The translations under genes and the position numbers were made by a program. From the NCBI GenBank assembly GCA_903845215.1, contig CAIMWI010000035.1:1-64000 (forward strand): 64,000 nucleotides of DNA, given 5' to 3'. Positions 34,446 through 43,329 of the stretch are shown one piece after another. Numbering within the stretch: position 1 is the stretch's first letter; every line of letters begins with the position of its first letter. This DNA is from an uncultured Rhodobacterales bacterium (GTDB lineage Bacteria > Pseudomonadota > Alphaproteobacteria > Rhodobacterales > Rhodobacteraceae). The notes under the pieces are model-generated. The model worked only from the letters and a program-made list of their open reading frames with translations. It did not search any database and was not told the DNA's origin.

Positions 34446-35402
34446 TTACCTCTTCACCCCAGTTTGCGCCGCAGTTTCGCCGCCCAAAAGCGCCGTTGCA
34501 AGTGTTTCGACAATGGGCTGCGCTTGCGCCCGTGTCATGCCGGGCGATAAGGCCGGATCGTAAAGGATTTGCAGCATTAATTCGTCCTGATACGTCAGCA
34601 GGGCAAATTCCTGATCGTCATTAAAAATCGAGGGGCGGGCGGCATTGCTGTCATTGGGTAAGCCCAAGGATTGCGCCAATTCCTCGTGAATGCACGCCAA
34701 GCGCATAAGGTCTGGATGTTCAGACGGGATCACCGCCGCAGCGCGTACATAGCCTGATGTGGCGGAATTCGATTGCGTCAGCACCTGGCAATAAGTGCCT
34801 GCATCCATCTGGGTCACCGATTGCATTTGCCCGGGCGTCAGACCGGGGATTTGTGCGCTTAACTCTGGCCCCAAGGCGGCGCGGTCGTCGACAGAGGCGA
34901 TGTACACCCAGAAGTTGGGCTGTGCATCAGACAGGCTGATCGGGTGGCCTGTCACCTTAGACAAGCGCTTCAGGTAAAGCGCCACGCGAGCGCGGTCAGC
35001 GGATTGCTGTGCTGCAGGAACGGCGCGACCAAAACGCAGCGCCACGCGCACCGGCACTTGCCAGCGCAACAGCAAAATCGGCGTTTCCGTGGAATGGCGC
35101 GTGACTTGGCCACCAGCGTATTCTTCAAAGAGGGCAATGCGCAGAAAATTCTCTGTCAGATGCCGTGGGGTCATGGGCGCGTCAAACGGGTGGGTGTCGG
35201 TTCGCAGCAGACCTTCGGACAACAGCGCAGACTGCACTTTGGCGTAATGCGCGCGGATTGCGGCACTTGCGGGCGTGTCGGCGCCAGTGGGCGAAGGGCC
35301 GGCAGCCGCCGTTTGCGGCGGCGGCGGCGCACAGGCCGACAGCGCCAGCATCAAGGCGCAGGCGGCAAGTGCCAAGCGGGGCAATACGGCAGGGGTGATC
35401 AA
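34446..35402 (-). CDS. DUF2927 lipoprotein
   Basis: A 318-residue lipoprotein with a signal peptide and lipobox ALSAC, lipidated Cys 24, followed by a Pro-rich linker. The DUF2927 core includes LTENFLRIALFEEY, FWVYIASVDDRAALG and the motif ACIHEELAQSLGLPNDS, whose HE pair looks like a protease-type zinc motif remnant (HExxQ). It should face the periplasm. Start overlaps the telA-like stop by ATGA. It gives the operon a periplasmic arm; its job is unknown. Confidence 0.85.
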   Translation of the reverse strand: MITPAVLPRLALAACALMLALSACAPPPPQTAAAGPSPTGADTPASAAIRAHYAKVQSALLSEGLLRTDTHPFDAPMTPRHLTENFLRIALFEEYAGGQVTRHSTETPILLLRWQVPVRVALRFGRAVPAAQQSADRARVALYLKRLSKVTGHPISLSDAQPNFWVYIASVDDRAALGPELSAQIPGLTPGQMQSVTQMDAGTYCQVLTQSNSATSGYVRAAAVIPSEHPDLMRLACIHEELAQSLGLPNDSNAARPSIFNDDQEFALLTYQDELMLQILYDPALSPGMTRAQAQPIVETLATALLGGETAAQTGVKR

Positions 35403-36559
35403 GCTTGCCTCGGCGCGGCGTTGGACTTTGCCGCGGACAGCGCGTCTTTCAGGGCCGCTTCCATCTTGGCCAGTTCATCAAAGGCCTCGGCGCGTTTGGC
35501 CTTACCCGCGTCGGCGATGGCCAAGCTGTCTTGGATCGTGGCGATCAAGATGTCATTGGCAGCTTTGACGGCCGCCATGTCAAACACCCCGCGCTCCATT
35601 TCTGTGCGCACCGATTTATTCGCCTCGCCCAGGCTTTGGGCGTTTTGTGTCAGCAGATCATTCGTCAGATCATTGGCCGCGCGCACCGCCTTGGCCGCAT
35701 CGCGCGCACGTTGGATGGTCAGCGCCTGTGCCAGTTGCGTCTCCCACAATGGCACGGTGTTGATCAGCGTGGCGTTGATCTTGCCCACCAACGACTTGTC
35801 ATTCTCTTGCACCAGCCGGATCGACGGGAGCGCCTGCATCGTCACTTGGCGGGTCAGTTGCAAATCATACACCCGCCGTTCCAGATCATCACGCGCCATG
35901 CGCAGATCGCGCAGGTCTTGCGCCTGTTTGACGGGGTCGGGGGCGGTGGCCAGCGCCCCGTCCAGCGCGGGCAGGTCTGTTGTGTCAAGTGCGTGCAACT
36001 TGGCTTGGCCCGCAGCGATATAAAGACCCAATTCGTCATAGAAGGTCAGCGTTTTGGTATACAGCAGGTCCAGCGATTTGATGTCTTTCAAAAGCACGGT
36101 TTCGTGGGTCAGCAGATCTGCGGTGATCTTGTCGATTTGCAGTTGCACCTGTTCATAGCGGGCGATGAACTGGGCGATGGGGGCTGCAGCGCCCGTCAAA
36201 CGTTCCCACCACGAACGGCGGCGATTGGCGTCCAGCTCTGCCCCCGAAAAGCCGCGGATGGTCGAGACGATCTCTGCCAAAGATTGGCCTGCAGGCCCAA
36301 GGTCTTTGGCTTTCACTCCGGCCAGCATTTCTTGACTGATCAAGCGCAAATCGCTTTGCGCGCTTGTGCCAAAAGCCATGATCGTTCGGGCGTCAGCCAT
36401 GTCTAATTCGCCCAATCGTTGGGTGATGGCCTGTGCCTGTGGCCCAATTGCTGCCTCTAGCGGCACGATGGCTGGCGCGGGGGCGGGCAGCGGGTTGGCT
36501 GCGAGGGCGTCAATTTGGGCCGAAGTGGTCTTGGCCTGATCGCGGACGGTTTTGGGCAT
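35399..36559 (-). CDS. Toxic anion resistance protein, TelA/KlaA family
   Basis: A 386-residue, strongly helical cytoplasmic protein of the TelA family. Signatures are LVGKINATLINTVPLWETQLAQAL and the following long helix (AANDLTNDLLTQNAQSLGEANKSVRTEMERGVFD). Family members are linked to tellurite, nisin and other envelope stress, but the mechanism is not established. Co-occurrence with XpaC is well known for this family. It lies 66 bases after the XpaC-like gene and overlaps the next gene. Confidence 0.88.
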   Translation of the reverse strand: MPKTVRDQAKTTSAQIDALAANPLPAPAPAIVPLEAAIGPQAQAITQRLGELDMADARTIMAFGTSAQSDLRLISQEMLAGVKAKDLGPAGQSLAEIVSTIRGFSGAELDANRRRSWWERLTGAAAPIAQFIARYEQVQLQIDKITADLLTHETVLLKDIKSLDLLYTKTLTFYDELGLYIAAGQAKLHALDTTDLPALDGALATAPDPVKQAQDLRDLRMARDDLERRVYDLQLTRQVTMQALPSIRLVQENDKSLVGKINATLINTVPLWETQLAQALTIQRARDAAKAVRAANDLTNDLLTQNAQSLGEANKSVRTEMERGVFDMAAVKAANDILIATIQDSLAIADAGKAKRAEAFDELAKMEAALKDALSAAKSNAAPRQA

Positions 36560-36625
36560 GATATTCTCACGTCAGTTGACCCAAAGGGCCGGATAAAGGG
36601 CAGATAAGGGCGCGGATGGGCAAAG

Positions 36626-37507
36626 TCAGGGGGTGGGGCGTTCTAATTTCAACCGATCACGCAGCACTTGAATTTCGATATCCAGATCGGTGTGGCTGTT
36701 GGACAAAAGTGCATTGGTGCGCGCCGCGAAGTTCGTTTCAAGGTCAGACAGCAGCGCTTCGTAATCGGCGCGGGCTTTGTCGTTGCGGGTAGTGGCGAAG
36801 ATCTCTGAGAATTTGACCGTCGCATCCCGCGCGCCTGTTAAGTAGATCGACATGTATTTGCGCGCGGCCGCCAGATCGCCGGGATCGTTTTCAACTTGGC
36901 GAAACAGGGCGCGTGCGATGTCGCAAAATCGCGCCACACGGGTTTGCAGTGCCCCATCACCGGCGCGGGCGATGGCGTCAGACATGGATGACAGCAATGC
37001 CTCACCCTCAAGAACGGCGCGGGCCACGCGGTCGGTTTGGAACAGATCTTGATCTGTCATTCCCTTGGATGCCAAGGGATCAAACCCGAAAGCCGCGGAA
37101 TGGAGCGCAACGCCCAAAACCGCAAACCCTGCCAGAACGAACGGCGGTTCAGCCCCCGCAAGCCCGCCCAGCGCCAAACCTAGCCCGGTTAAAGCTGATC
37201 CTATCATCTTGCGCGGCAAAGCCGGACGGCGTGCTATTTTGCGCGCATCAAAAGCGGCCTGCGCCTTGACCCCTTCGCGCGTCAGCCACGCCGCAGCAAC
37301 CAGAAACCCCGCAGCGCCAAGCGCGGTCATCAAACCCGCAGGCGTTCCGGTGAAGGCTTTGATCAGGAAGGGAAATGGCAAGGCAAATGCCAGATGCGCG
37401 CGCAACATGGGCCCAGTGGGGGGATCGGAGATCACAAGATCGGGTGTTTGGTTTGACCCGGCATCGCCCGTCTTGGGGCTAAAACGCCCCACCACCCGCC
37501 GCGCCAT
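36626..37507 (-). CDS. XpaC-like membrane protein
   Basis: A 293-residue protein. Four hydrophobic segments occupy residues about 33-145 (LAFALPFPFLIKAF, AAGFLVAAAWL, ALTGLGLALGGLAG, FVLAGFAVLGVAL). A long helical cytoplasmic C-terminal domain follows (ARAVLEGEALLSSMSDAIA, LAAARKYMSIYLTGARDATV). This arrangement and the telA neighbour match XpaC, named for 5-bromo-4-chloroindolyl phosphate hydrolysis although no phosphatase motif is visible. Its ATG overlaps the stop of the 27-codon upstream gene (TGATG). Confidence 0.82.
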   Translation of the reverse strand: MARRVVGRFSPKTGDAGSNQTPDLVISDPPTGPMLRAHLAFALPFPFLIKAFTGTPAGLMTALGAAGFLVAAAWLTREGVKAQAAFDARKIARRPALPRKMIGSALTGLGLALGGLAGAEPPFVLAGFAVLGVALHSAAFGFDPLASKGMTDQDLFQTDRVARAVLEGEALLSSMSDAIARAGDGALQTRVARFCDIARALFRQVENDPGDLAAARKYMSIYLTGARDATVKFSEIFATTRNDKARADYEALLSDLETNFAARTNALLSNSHTDLDIEIQVLRDRLKLERPTP

Positions 37508-37590
37508 CAGACGCCCGCCCCCAAGGCCACATAAAGCGTCAAAGCCGATAACAGCACAAAAGCTAGGCTTTGCAGCGCTTTGGCAGACAT
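37507..37590 (-). CDS. 27-residue single-span membrane peptide
   Basis: A very short frame, ATG to TGA, encoding MSAKALQSLAFVLLSALTL followed by YVALGAGV. It has one basic residue at the N-terminus and one predicted transmembrane helix of about 20 residues. The stop overlaps the XpaC-like start as TGATG, the coupling used elsewhere in this window, and AAGGG lies 10 bases before the ATG. No family is known to me. It is either a membrane microprotein of the complex or a leader that couples translation. Confidence 0.6.
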   Translation of the reverse strand: MSAKALQSLAFVLLSALTLYVALGAGV

Positions 37591-37647
37591 GGTTTGGCCC
37601 TTTGGAAGGAAACTTAGCTGTTGTTATAGGGGCAGTGCCTTAGGCTG

Positions 37648-37676
37648 GCTATAGCCGGCCCAGTCATTTCAACCAA
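37648..37676 (-). promoter_or_regulatory. Candidate promoter of the six-gene membrane operon
   Basis: On the minus strand TTGGTT and TATAGC are separated by 17 bases, a fair sigma-70-like match, 58 bases upstream of the small peptide's ATG. It lies in the only gap of this transcription unit longer than 66 bases. Based on spacing only. Confidence 0.35.
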
Positions 37677-37703
37677 AAAGCCAAGATTTTAGGCCTGCCG
37701 CCC

Positions 37704-38672
37704 TTAAGGGTTGCGGCGGGGGCGGGATGAGGGGCCAGATTTGGGGCCATCCTTGCCATCTGGGCGCGGCTTTGCGACGGGGGCTGGCCCCTCGTTGCGG
37801 CGGCGTGGGGCGGGGCCTTTTGCACTGTCGCGGGTGGGGCCATGGCTGACGCTGCGGGCCGGGGCCTTGGGCGGGGCTTTTTTGGCCACAACCTCTTCGG
37901 CCATTGGGTCCAAGCCCAACTGGTCGCGCAGGATACGCGGTTTGATCTCTTCCACGTCGCCCGGTTGCAGATCGCCCAAGCGGAAGGGGCCATAGCTGAT
38001 GCGGATCAGGCGGTTCACATACAGATCCAGCGCGTTCAGAGCGCGGCGGATCTCGCGGTTTTTGCCTTCGCGCAGGCCGATGGTCAGCCACGCGTTGGCC
38101 CCTTGGATGCGGTCTAGCATCACATTCATCGGCTGAAAGCGCTCGCCGTCGACCGTGATGCCTTTGCGCAAGGGTTCAAGATCGACATCGGTCGGATTGC
38201 CGTTGATACGCACGCGGTACTTGCGCAGCCAGCCGGTTGAGGGCAGTTCTAACCGGCGCTTTAGCTCGCCGTCATTGGTAAGAAGCAGCAACCCTTCCGA
38301 GTTCAAATCCAGCCGCCCCACCGACATGACACGCGGCATATCTGGCGGCAGGGTTTCAAACACCGTCTGGCGGCCCTTTTCGTCGGATTCCGATGTCACC
38401 AGCCCTTCAGGCTTGTAATACAGCCACAACCGCGCCGGTTCGGCAGCCGCCACAGGCTTGCCGCCCACGGTGATCTTGTCGCGGTCGGTGACGTTCAGCG
38501 CGGGCGAGGTGATGACCTTGCCATTCACCGCCACTTCACCAATTTCAATCAACCGCTCTGCCTCGCGCCGCGAGGCGATGCCGGCCCGTGAGAGGACTTT
38601 GGCAATACGCTCGCCCGCAGGGGTCGCTTTTTCGGCGGCCACGGGTGCGGCGGGGGTTGATTTCGGGGGCAT
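37704..38672 (-). CDS. rluB: Ribosomal large subunit pseudouridine synthase (RluB/RsuA family)
   Basis: A 322-residue enzyme that makes pseudouridine in 23S rRNA. An S4 RNA-binding domain (RIAKVLSRAGIASRREAERLI) precedes the RsuA-type catalytic domain with GRLDLNSEGLLLLTNDGEL, whose aspartate is the nucleophile. LRKYRVRINGNPTD and GLREGKNREIRRAL are the other family motifs. The C-terminal 70 residues are a disordered Lys/Arg/Pro tail, common in alphaproteobacteria. RluB is preferred over RluE/F, but paralogues cannot be separated with certainty. Divergent from tadA. Confidence 0.87.
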   Translation of the reverse strand: MPPKSTPAAPVAAEKATPAGERIAKVLSRAGIASRREAERLIEIGEVAVNGKVITSPALNVTDRDKITVGGKPVAAAEPARLWLYYKPEGLVTSESDEKGRQTVFETLPPDMPRVMSVGRLDLNSEGLLLLTNDGELKRRLELPSTGWLRKYRVRINGNPTDVDLEPLRKGITVDGERFQPMNVMLDRIQGANAWLTIGLREGKNREIRRALNALDLYVNRLIRISYGPFRLGDLQPGDVEEIKPRILRDQLGLDPMAEEVVAKKAPPKAPARSVSHGPTRDSAKGPAPRRRNEGPAPVAKPRPDGKDGPKSGPSSRPRRNP

Positions 38673-38745
38673 TCGGGGGACCTATCACGATAGAAAAAGC
38701 GTGGCGGCGTGTTGCCGACACAATCGACAGGATATTTGACCCAGC

Positions 38746-39204
38746 ATGAAAGAGCAACGCGCCTTCCTGTCTTTCATGGAACAGGCCCTTGAAGAGGCCA
38801 AAGCCGCCGCTTTGCGCGGCGAGGTGCCGGTGGGGGCGGTGTTGGTTCATGCGGGTGCTGTGGTGGCGCGCGCCGGCAACCGCACCCGCGAATTGGCCGA
38901 CCCCACGGCCCATGCCGAGGTGCTGGCCATTCGCGCAGCCTGTGCAGCTTTGGGATCGGAACGCCTGACGGGGCATGACCTGTATGTCACGCTGGAACCC
39001 TGCCCGATGTGTGCTGCGGCCGTGTCTGCCGCGCGGATCGGGCGGCTTTATTACGGCGCGTCAGACCCGAAGTCGGGCGGTGTGGCACACGGCGCGCGGG
39101 TGTTTTTGCACGCCCAATGCCACCATGTGCCCGAGGTTTATGATGGTATCGCGGCGGACGATGCCGAAATACTAATGAAAGACTTCTTCGCCGCCCGCCG
39201 CTGA
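38746..39204 (+). CDS. tadA: tRNA-specific adenosine deaminase
   Basis: Converts A34 to inosine in tRNA-Arg(ACG). The 152-residue protein has the zinc and proton-shuttle motif TAHAEVLAI and the zinc cysteines TLEPCPMCAAA. GEVPVGAVLV and RLYYGASDPKSGG are also typical. A second in-frame Met at 38776 is a possible alternative start. The gene ends 5 bases before the convergent hydrolase. Confidence 0.93.
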   Translation: MKEQRAFLSFMEQALEEAKAAALRGEVPVGAVLVHAGAVVARAGNRTRELADPTAHAEVLAIRAACAALGSERLTGHDLYVTLEPCPMCAAAVSAARIGRLYYGASDPKSGGVAHGARVFLHAQCHHVPEVYDGIAADDAEILMKDFFAARR

Positions 39205-39208
39205 CGGC

Positions 39209-39901
39209 TTAGATTTCGATCGGCTGCAAGACTTGTGGTTCGATCACGTTCACCCCCGGCAGGCCTGCTGCCAAAACCTCGGCCGATTGTTCCAGCAGGG
39301 GGAAGGTGCGGTAGTGGCAGGGGATGACGGTTTTGAAATTGAAATAGCGTTTGGCGGCATAGGCGGCGCGGGCCATATCCATCGTGAAATGGCCGCCTGC
39401 CGACAAGATCCCAATATCGGGCTTATGGTAATCGCCCATCCAGTCCATATCGGCCATGATGTCGGTATCGCCCGACACATAGATCACATGGCCTTCGCCT
39501 GCGATCATAAAGCCCGCCTCAGACCCCACCGCCACCGGCCCGTTCGCCCCCGTGGCCGAGGACGAGTGGCTGGCATTGACCATCGTCACCTTGGCCCCGT
39601 TGCAATCAATCGTCCCACCTTTGTTAAAGCCCGTGATTTCGACCCCTTCGGTTGCGGCCAGATAGCCCACAAGGTCGTAGATCCCCGCGATTTTCACGCC
39701 AGCCTCTTTGGCAATCGCCACAGCATCGCCGGTATGGTCGCCGTGGCCATGGGTGAGAAGAATATGGCTGACACCGGCCACCGCTTCGGCGCGGCGCTCG
39801 GCGGGGAACAGCGGGTTGCCCGTCAGCCAAGGGTCAATCAGCAAAACCGCGGTGCCAATTTCGATGCGAAAGCCGGAATGGCCAAGCCAGGTGATATTCA
39901 T
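39209..39901 (-). CDS. UPF0173-type metal-dependent hydrolase
   Basis: A 230-residue metallo-beta-lactamase-fold protein. The start MNITWLGHSGF is the family N-terminus; the upstream 17 codons are rejected. Metal ligands: LTHGHGDHTGD (HxHxDH), NASHSSS, SGDTDI and the final VIPCHYRTFP. Natural substrate of UPF0173 proteins is not established. Confidence 0.88.
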   Translation of the reverse strand: MNITWLGHSGFRIEIGTAVLLIDPWLTGNPLFPAERRAEAVAGVSHILLTHGHGDHTGDAVAIAKEAGVKIAGIYDLVGYLAATEGVEITGFNKGGTIDCNGAKVTMVNASHSSSATGANGPVAVGSEAGFMIAGEGHVIYVSGDTDIMADMDWMGDYHKPDIGILSAGGHFTMDMARAAYAAKRYFNFKTVIPCHYRTFPLLEQSAEVLAAGLPGVNVIEPQVLQPIEI

Positions 39902-40074
39902 AGGGAGCGATCCTTGCAAAAAGATTGATGTCAATAAACGAACCATACACATTTTGCTGCGCAGGAAAAGGGTTGTTGGCCGTGCGCCGTCTTGCGGGCT
40001 GATCCGCAGGCAGCTAAAGGGAATGCCGAACTGTCAGGGGCGCGCTGCCCCTCTCTATCGAAGGAAACCGCCCC

Positions 40075-40362
40075 ATGTCGATTGACACCGCGACCGCGCG
40101 CAAGGTGGCCAAACTCGCCCGTATTCGGGTGGAAGAGGCCGATCTGCCCAAGTTGGCCGAGCAGCTTTCCGGCATCTTGGGCTTCATGGAGCAGCTGAAC
40201 GAGGTCGATGTGACCGGGATCGAGCCGATGGTTTCCGTCACCCCGATGCGCTTGGCGCGGCGGGCGGATGTGGTAAGCGATGGCAACATTCAAGCGCAAA
40301 TTCTGGCGAATGCGCCCGATGCCCGTGAAGGCTTTTTTGCTGTGCCCAAGGTGGTGGAATAA
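40075..40362 (+). CDS. gatC: Aspartyl/glutamyl-tRNA amidotransferase subunit C
   Basis: A small 95-residue chaperone-like subunit of GatCAB, which amidates misacylated Glu-tRNA-Gln and Asp-tRNA-Asn. It has [19 protein letters not shown], the [16 protein letters not shown] core and the conserved LRxD-like segment [18 protein letters not shown] ribosome site lies upstream of the ATG. The stop overlaps the gatA start as TAATG. Confidence 0.95.
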   Translation: MSIDTATARKVAKLARIRVEEADLPKLAEQLSGILGFMEQLNEVDVTGIEPMVSVTPMRLARRADVVSDGNIQAQILANAPDAREGFFAVPKVVE

Positions 40363-41843
40363 TGACAAACCCGAACCAGTTGACCATCGCCGCCGCCCGT
40401 GATGCGCTGCGCAAAGGCGAGCTGTCTGCCGTTGATCTGACCATGTCATGTCTTACGGCCATGGATGCGGGCGATGATCTGAACGCATTTGTGCACAAGA
40501 CCCCTGACATCGCGCTGACCCAAGCGCGCGCGGCCGACGTGCGGCTGAAGGCGGGCGGTGCCCCTGATCTGTGCGGCATTCCGCTGGGGATCAAGGATTT
40601 GTTTTGCACCAAGGGCGTGGCGTCGCAGGCGGCGTCTCATATTCTGGCGGGGTTCAAGCCGGAATACGAATCAACCGTGACGACCAAGCTGTTTGATGCC
40701 GGTGCTGTCATGCTGGGCAAGCTGAACATGGACGAATTCGCCATGGGCTCGTCCAACGAAACCTCGTGCTACGGCGATGTCATCAACCCGTGGAAGATCG
40801 ACGACCGCAAACTGACGCCGGGCGGGTCTTCAGGTGGGTCAGCGGCAGCCGTGGCGGCGGATCTGTGTTTGGGGGCGACGGGCACCGATACCGGCGGGTC
40901 GATCCGCCAGCCTGCGGCCTTTACCGGCATTACGGGGATAAAGCCCACCTATGGACGCGTCAGCCGCTGGGGGATTGTGGCCTTTGCCTCGTCGCTGGAT
41001 CAGGCGGGGCCTATGACCAAATCGGTGCGCGATGCGGCGATTTTTCTGGGCGCGATGTGCGGGTATGATGCAAAGGACTCTACTTCGGCCAATATCCCCG
41101 TGCCGGATTTTGAAGCGGCCCTGACAGGCGATATTCGCGGCAAAAAGATCGGCATTCCCAAAGAATACCGCATGGACGGCATGCCTGCCGAGATTGAAGC
41201 CCTGTGGCAAAACGGCATAGCGATGATGAAAGACGCAGGCGCTGTCATCGTCGACATCTCGCTGCCCCATACCAAATACGCTTTGCCGGCCTATTATGTG
41301 ATTGCACCGGCTGAGGCGTCGTCCAACCTCGCGCGGTATGACGGGGTGCGCTATGGCCACCGCGCCAAGCTGGCGGCGGGCGATGGCATCACCGAGATGT
41401 ACGAAAAAACCCGCGCCGAAGGCTTTGGCCCCGAAGTGCAGCGCCGCATCATGGTGGGCACCTATGTGCTGTCGGCTGGCTTTTACGATGCCTATTACAA
41501 CCGTGCCCGCAAGGTGCGCGCGTTGATCAAGCGTGACTTTGAACTGGTGTTTGACGCAGGGATTGATGCGATCCTGACCCCCGCCACGCCCTCGTCTGCC
41601 TTTGGCTTGGGCGAGATGGCCTCGGCCGATCCGGTCGAGATGTATCTTAATGACGTGTTCACCGTGACGGTGAACTTGGCCGGATTGCCCGGTGTAGCGG
41701 TGCCCGTGGGGCTGGATGCCAAGGGCCTGCCGCTGGGCCTGCAACTGATCGGCCGCCCGTGGGACGAAGCGGGGCTGCTTAATCACGCTTATGTTTTGGA
41801 ACAGGCGGCCGGCTTTGTGGCCAAACCTGCCAAATGGTGGTAA
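40362..41843 (+). CDS. gatA: Aspartyl/glutamyl-tRNA amidotransferase subunit A
   Basis: The glutaminase/amidase subunit of GatCAB, 493 residues. The amidase-signature Ser-cisSer-Lys triad is visible: lysine in [10 protein letters not shown], cis-serine in [13 protein letters not shown], and the nucleophilic serine in [13 protein letters not shown]. Translationally coupled to gatC. gatB does not follow here, so it is encoded elsewhere, as in other Rhodobacteraceae. Confidence 0.96.
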   Translation: MTNPNQLTIAAARDALRKGELSAVDLTMSCLTAMDAGDDLNAFVHKTPDIALTQARAADVRLKAGGAPDLCGIPLGIKDLFCTKGVASQAASHILAGFKPEYESTVTTKLFDAGAVMLGKLNMDEFAMGSSNETSCYGDVINPWKIDDRKLTPGGSSGGSAAAVAADLCLGATGTDTGGSIRQPAAFTGITGIKPTYGRVSRWGIVAFASSLDQAGPMTKSVRDAAIFLGAMCGYDAKDSTSANIPVPDFEAALTGDIRGKKIGIPKEYRMDGMPAEIEALWQNGIAMMKDAGAVIVDISLPHTKYALPAYYVIAPAEASSNLARYDGVRYGHRAKLAAGDGITEMYEKTRAEGFGPEVQRRIMVGTYVLSAGFYDAYYNRARKVRALIKRDFELVFDAGIDAILTPATPSSAFGLGEMASADPVEMYLNDVFTVTVNLAGLPGVAVPVGLDAKGLPLGLQLIGRPWDEAGLLNHAYVLEQAAGFVAKPAKWW

Positions 41844-41881
41844 CAAACCGCCGAAATCTTTGACTTTGGGGCAATAATGTA

Positions 41882-42661
41882 ATGCGCGCATCTGGTGTGA
41901 TGATCGGTCTTCTGGCGGTTTTGTCGGCTTGCACTCTGGCCGATAACGGGCCTGACGCGGGAATGGCAGACTATAACAGCGCCATCCGCGGCGCAGACCC
42001 TCAAGCCTCTGGCACGCAGGCCCCTGTCATACAGCCCCCCGTCACGCAGGGATTCACCCCCGAGTCTGCCGCCGCAGCCATTGCCGCCGCCGAGGGCGGG
42101 GCAGTGGGGGCCGCGCCTCTGGATCCGACCGGACAGATGGTGGCGGGACAATCGCTCGTCGCACAGCCTGCCGACCCGCAATCACTTCCACCGATTGACA
42201 CGACAGCCTGCAGCGGGCGCGGCAATGCCTTTGCAGGCATCGCCGAAACCACATCCGAGATGAACTATGTCAAGGGCGGCGTTTCGGACGAGCAGGATTT
42301 TGGCGCTGTCACGGGGCGTGAAACCATCGCCTCGGACAAAGAGCGTATTGCCTGCAACAAGCAGCAATATATCGAGGTGCAACCCGCTGCCTTGCCCGAA
42401 CGCCCCGCGAATGAAGGCCCCAATATCGCGGCCTATGCGCTTTCTACCACCAATGCGCTGGGCACGCAGATGTACAAGCGCCCGCCTTTCTATCTGACCA
42501 ACCCAGAAAAAGCCTGCGCCAAATTTGCCTCACCCGATCTGGCGCAGCAAGCTTTCTTGGCGGCGGGCGGGCCGAACCGTGACATCAAAGCCCTTGACCC
42601 CGATGGTGACGGCTTTGCCTGCTCGTGGGATCCGCGTCCGTTCCGCAACGCCCAGCCCTGA
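41882..42661 (+). CDS. Lipoprotein with C-terminal Excalibur-like calcium motif
   Basis: A 259-residue protein. The signal peptide ends at lipobox VLSAC (Cys 17), followed by a low-complexity Ala/Gln/Pro stretch to about residue 100. A cysteine-containing domain (TACSGRGNAFAG to KERIACNKQQYIEV) comes next. Near the end is DPDGDGFACSWDPRPFR, like the DxDxDGxxC loop of Excalibur domains. Probably outer-membrane anchored and facing the periplasm. Its stop overlaps the amidase start as TGATG, suggesting a cell-wall role. Confidence 0.75.
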   Translation: MRASGVMIGLLAVLSACTLADNGPDAGMADYNSAIRGADPQASGTQAPVIQPPVTQGFTPESAAAAIAAAEGGAVGAAPLDPTGQMVAGQSLVAQPADPQSLPPIDTTACSGRGNAFAGIAETTSEMNYVKGGVSDEQDFGAVTGRETIASDKERIACNKQQYIEVQPAALPERPANEGPNIAAYALSTTNALGTQMYKRPPFYLTNPEKACAKFASPDLAQQAFLAAGGPNRDIKALDPDGDGFACSWDPRPFRNAQP

Positions 42662-43326
42662 TGCTTTTCCCCTCGCCCAATCATGGGGAGCGGGTGGGCG
42701 GGCAAAGGCCAAGGCTGATCGTGTTGCATTACACCGCTTTGCCGGATGCGGCAGCATCAAGGGCGCGGCTTTGTGACCCTGTGCATGAAGTCTCGTCCCA
42801 TTGGCTGGTTGATCTGGATGGGAGCGCGCAAGCCTTGGTTGACGAAAGCCGCAGGGCTTGGCACGCGGGGGTTGGGTCTTGGGGGGGCATCACGGATGTG
42901 AACTCTGCCTCAATCGGGATCGAGTTGCAAAACATCGGCCACGCCCCGTTTCCTGAACCGCAGATGGCGGGGCTAGAGCGTCTGCTGGCTGCGATCTTCG
43001 CCCGATGGTCCTTGGGGCCACAGGCGGTGATCGGCCATTCCGATCTGGCCCCAACGCGCAAAGCCGATCCTGGCCCGCATTTTGATTGGCGCAGGTTGGC
43101 ACGGGGCGGGTTAAGCGTTTGGCCTGAAATGGGTATGGGCCACCCCAGCGCTGATCTGGCCGATGCCTTCCAAACGTCTGCCCATGCCTTTGGCTATCCC
43201 AAGGCCGATCTTGCCACCTTGCTGCACGCCTTTCGTTTGCGCTTTAGGCCATGGGCCAAGGGGCCATTGGACGGCGTCGATGCCGCCATGGCCGCTGATC
43301 TGGCTTCGCGCTATCCGGCGGGGTGA
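42661..43326 (+). CDS. N-acetylmuramoyl-L-alanine amidase (AmpD-type)
   Basis: A 221-residue amidase_2 domain protein that cleaves the muramic acid-peptide bond. Zinc ligands: LIVLHYTALP, later VIGHSDLAPTRKADPGPHFDW. SSHWLVDLDGSAQALVDE and ASIGIELQNIG are further domain signatures. There is no signal peptide, so it may recycle muropeptides in the cytoplasm like AmpD. Translational coupling to the upstream lipoprotein is unusual for a purely cytoplasmic recycling enzyme. Confidence 0.87.
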   Translation: MLFPSPNHGERVGGQRPRLIVLHYTALPDAAASRARLCDPVHEVSSHWLVDLDGSAQALVDESRRAWHAGVGSWGGITDVNSASIGIELQNIGHAPFPEPQMAGLERLLAAIFARWSLGPQAVIGHSDLAPTRKADPGPHFDWRRLARGGLSVWPEMGMGHPSADLADAFQTSAHAFGYPKADLATLLHAFRLRFRPWAKGPLDGVDAAMAADLASRYPAG

Positions 43327-43329
43327 TCC

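Noticed and set aside
35405-36406. 333-codon plus-strand frame over the TelA-like gene
   Set aside because: Mirror of a real gene with clear TelA motifs; no similarity of its own.
40839-41891. 350-codon open frame on the minus strand over gatA
   Set aside because: Antisense shadow of gatA; low-complexity His/Arg/Gly composition and no ribosome site.
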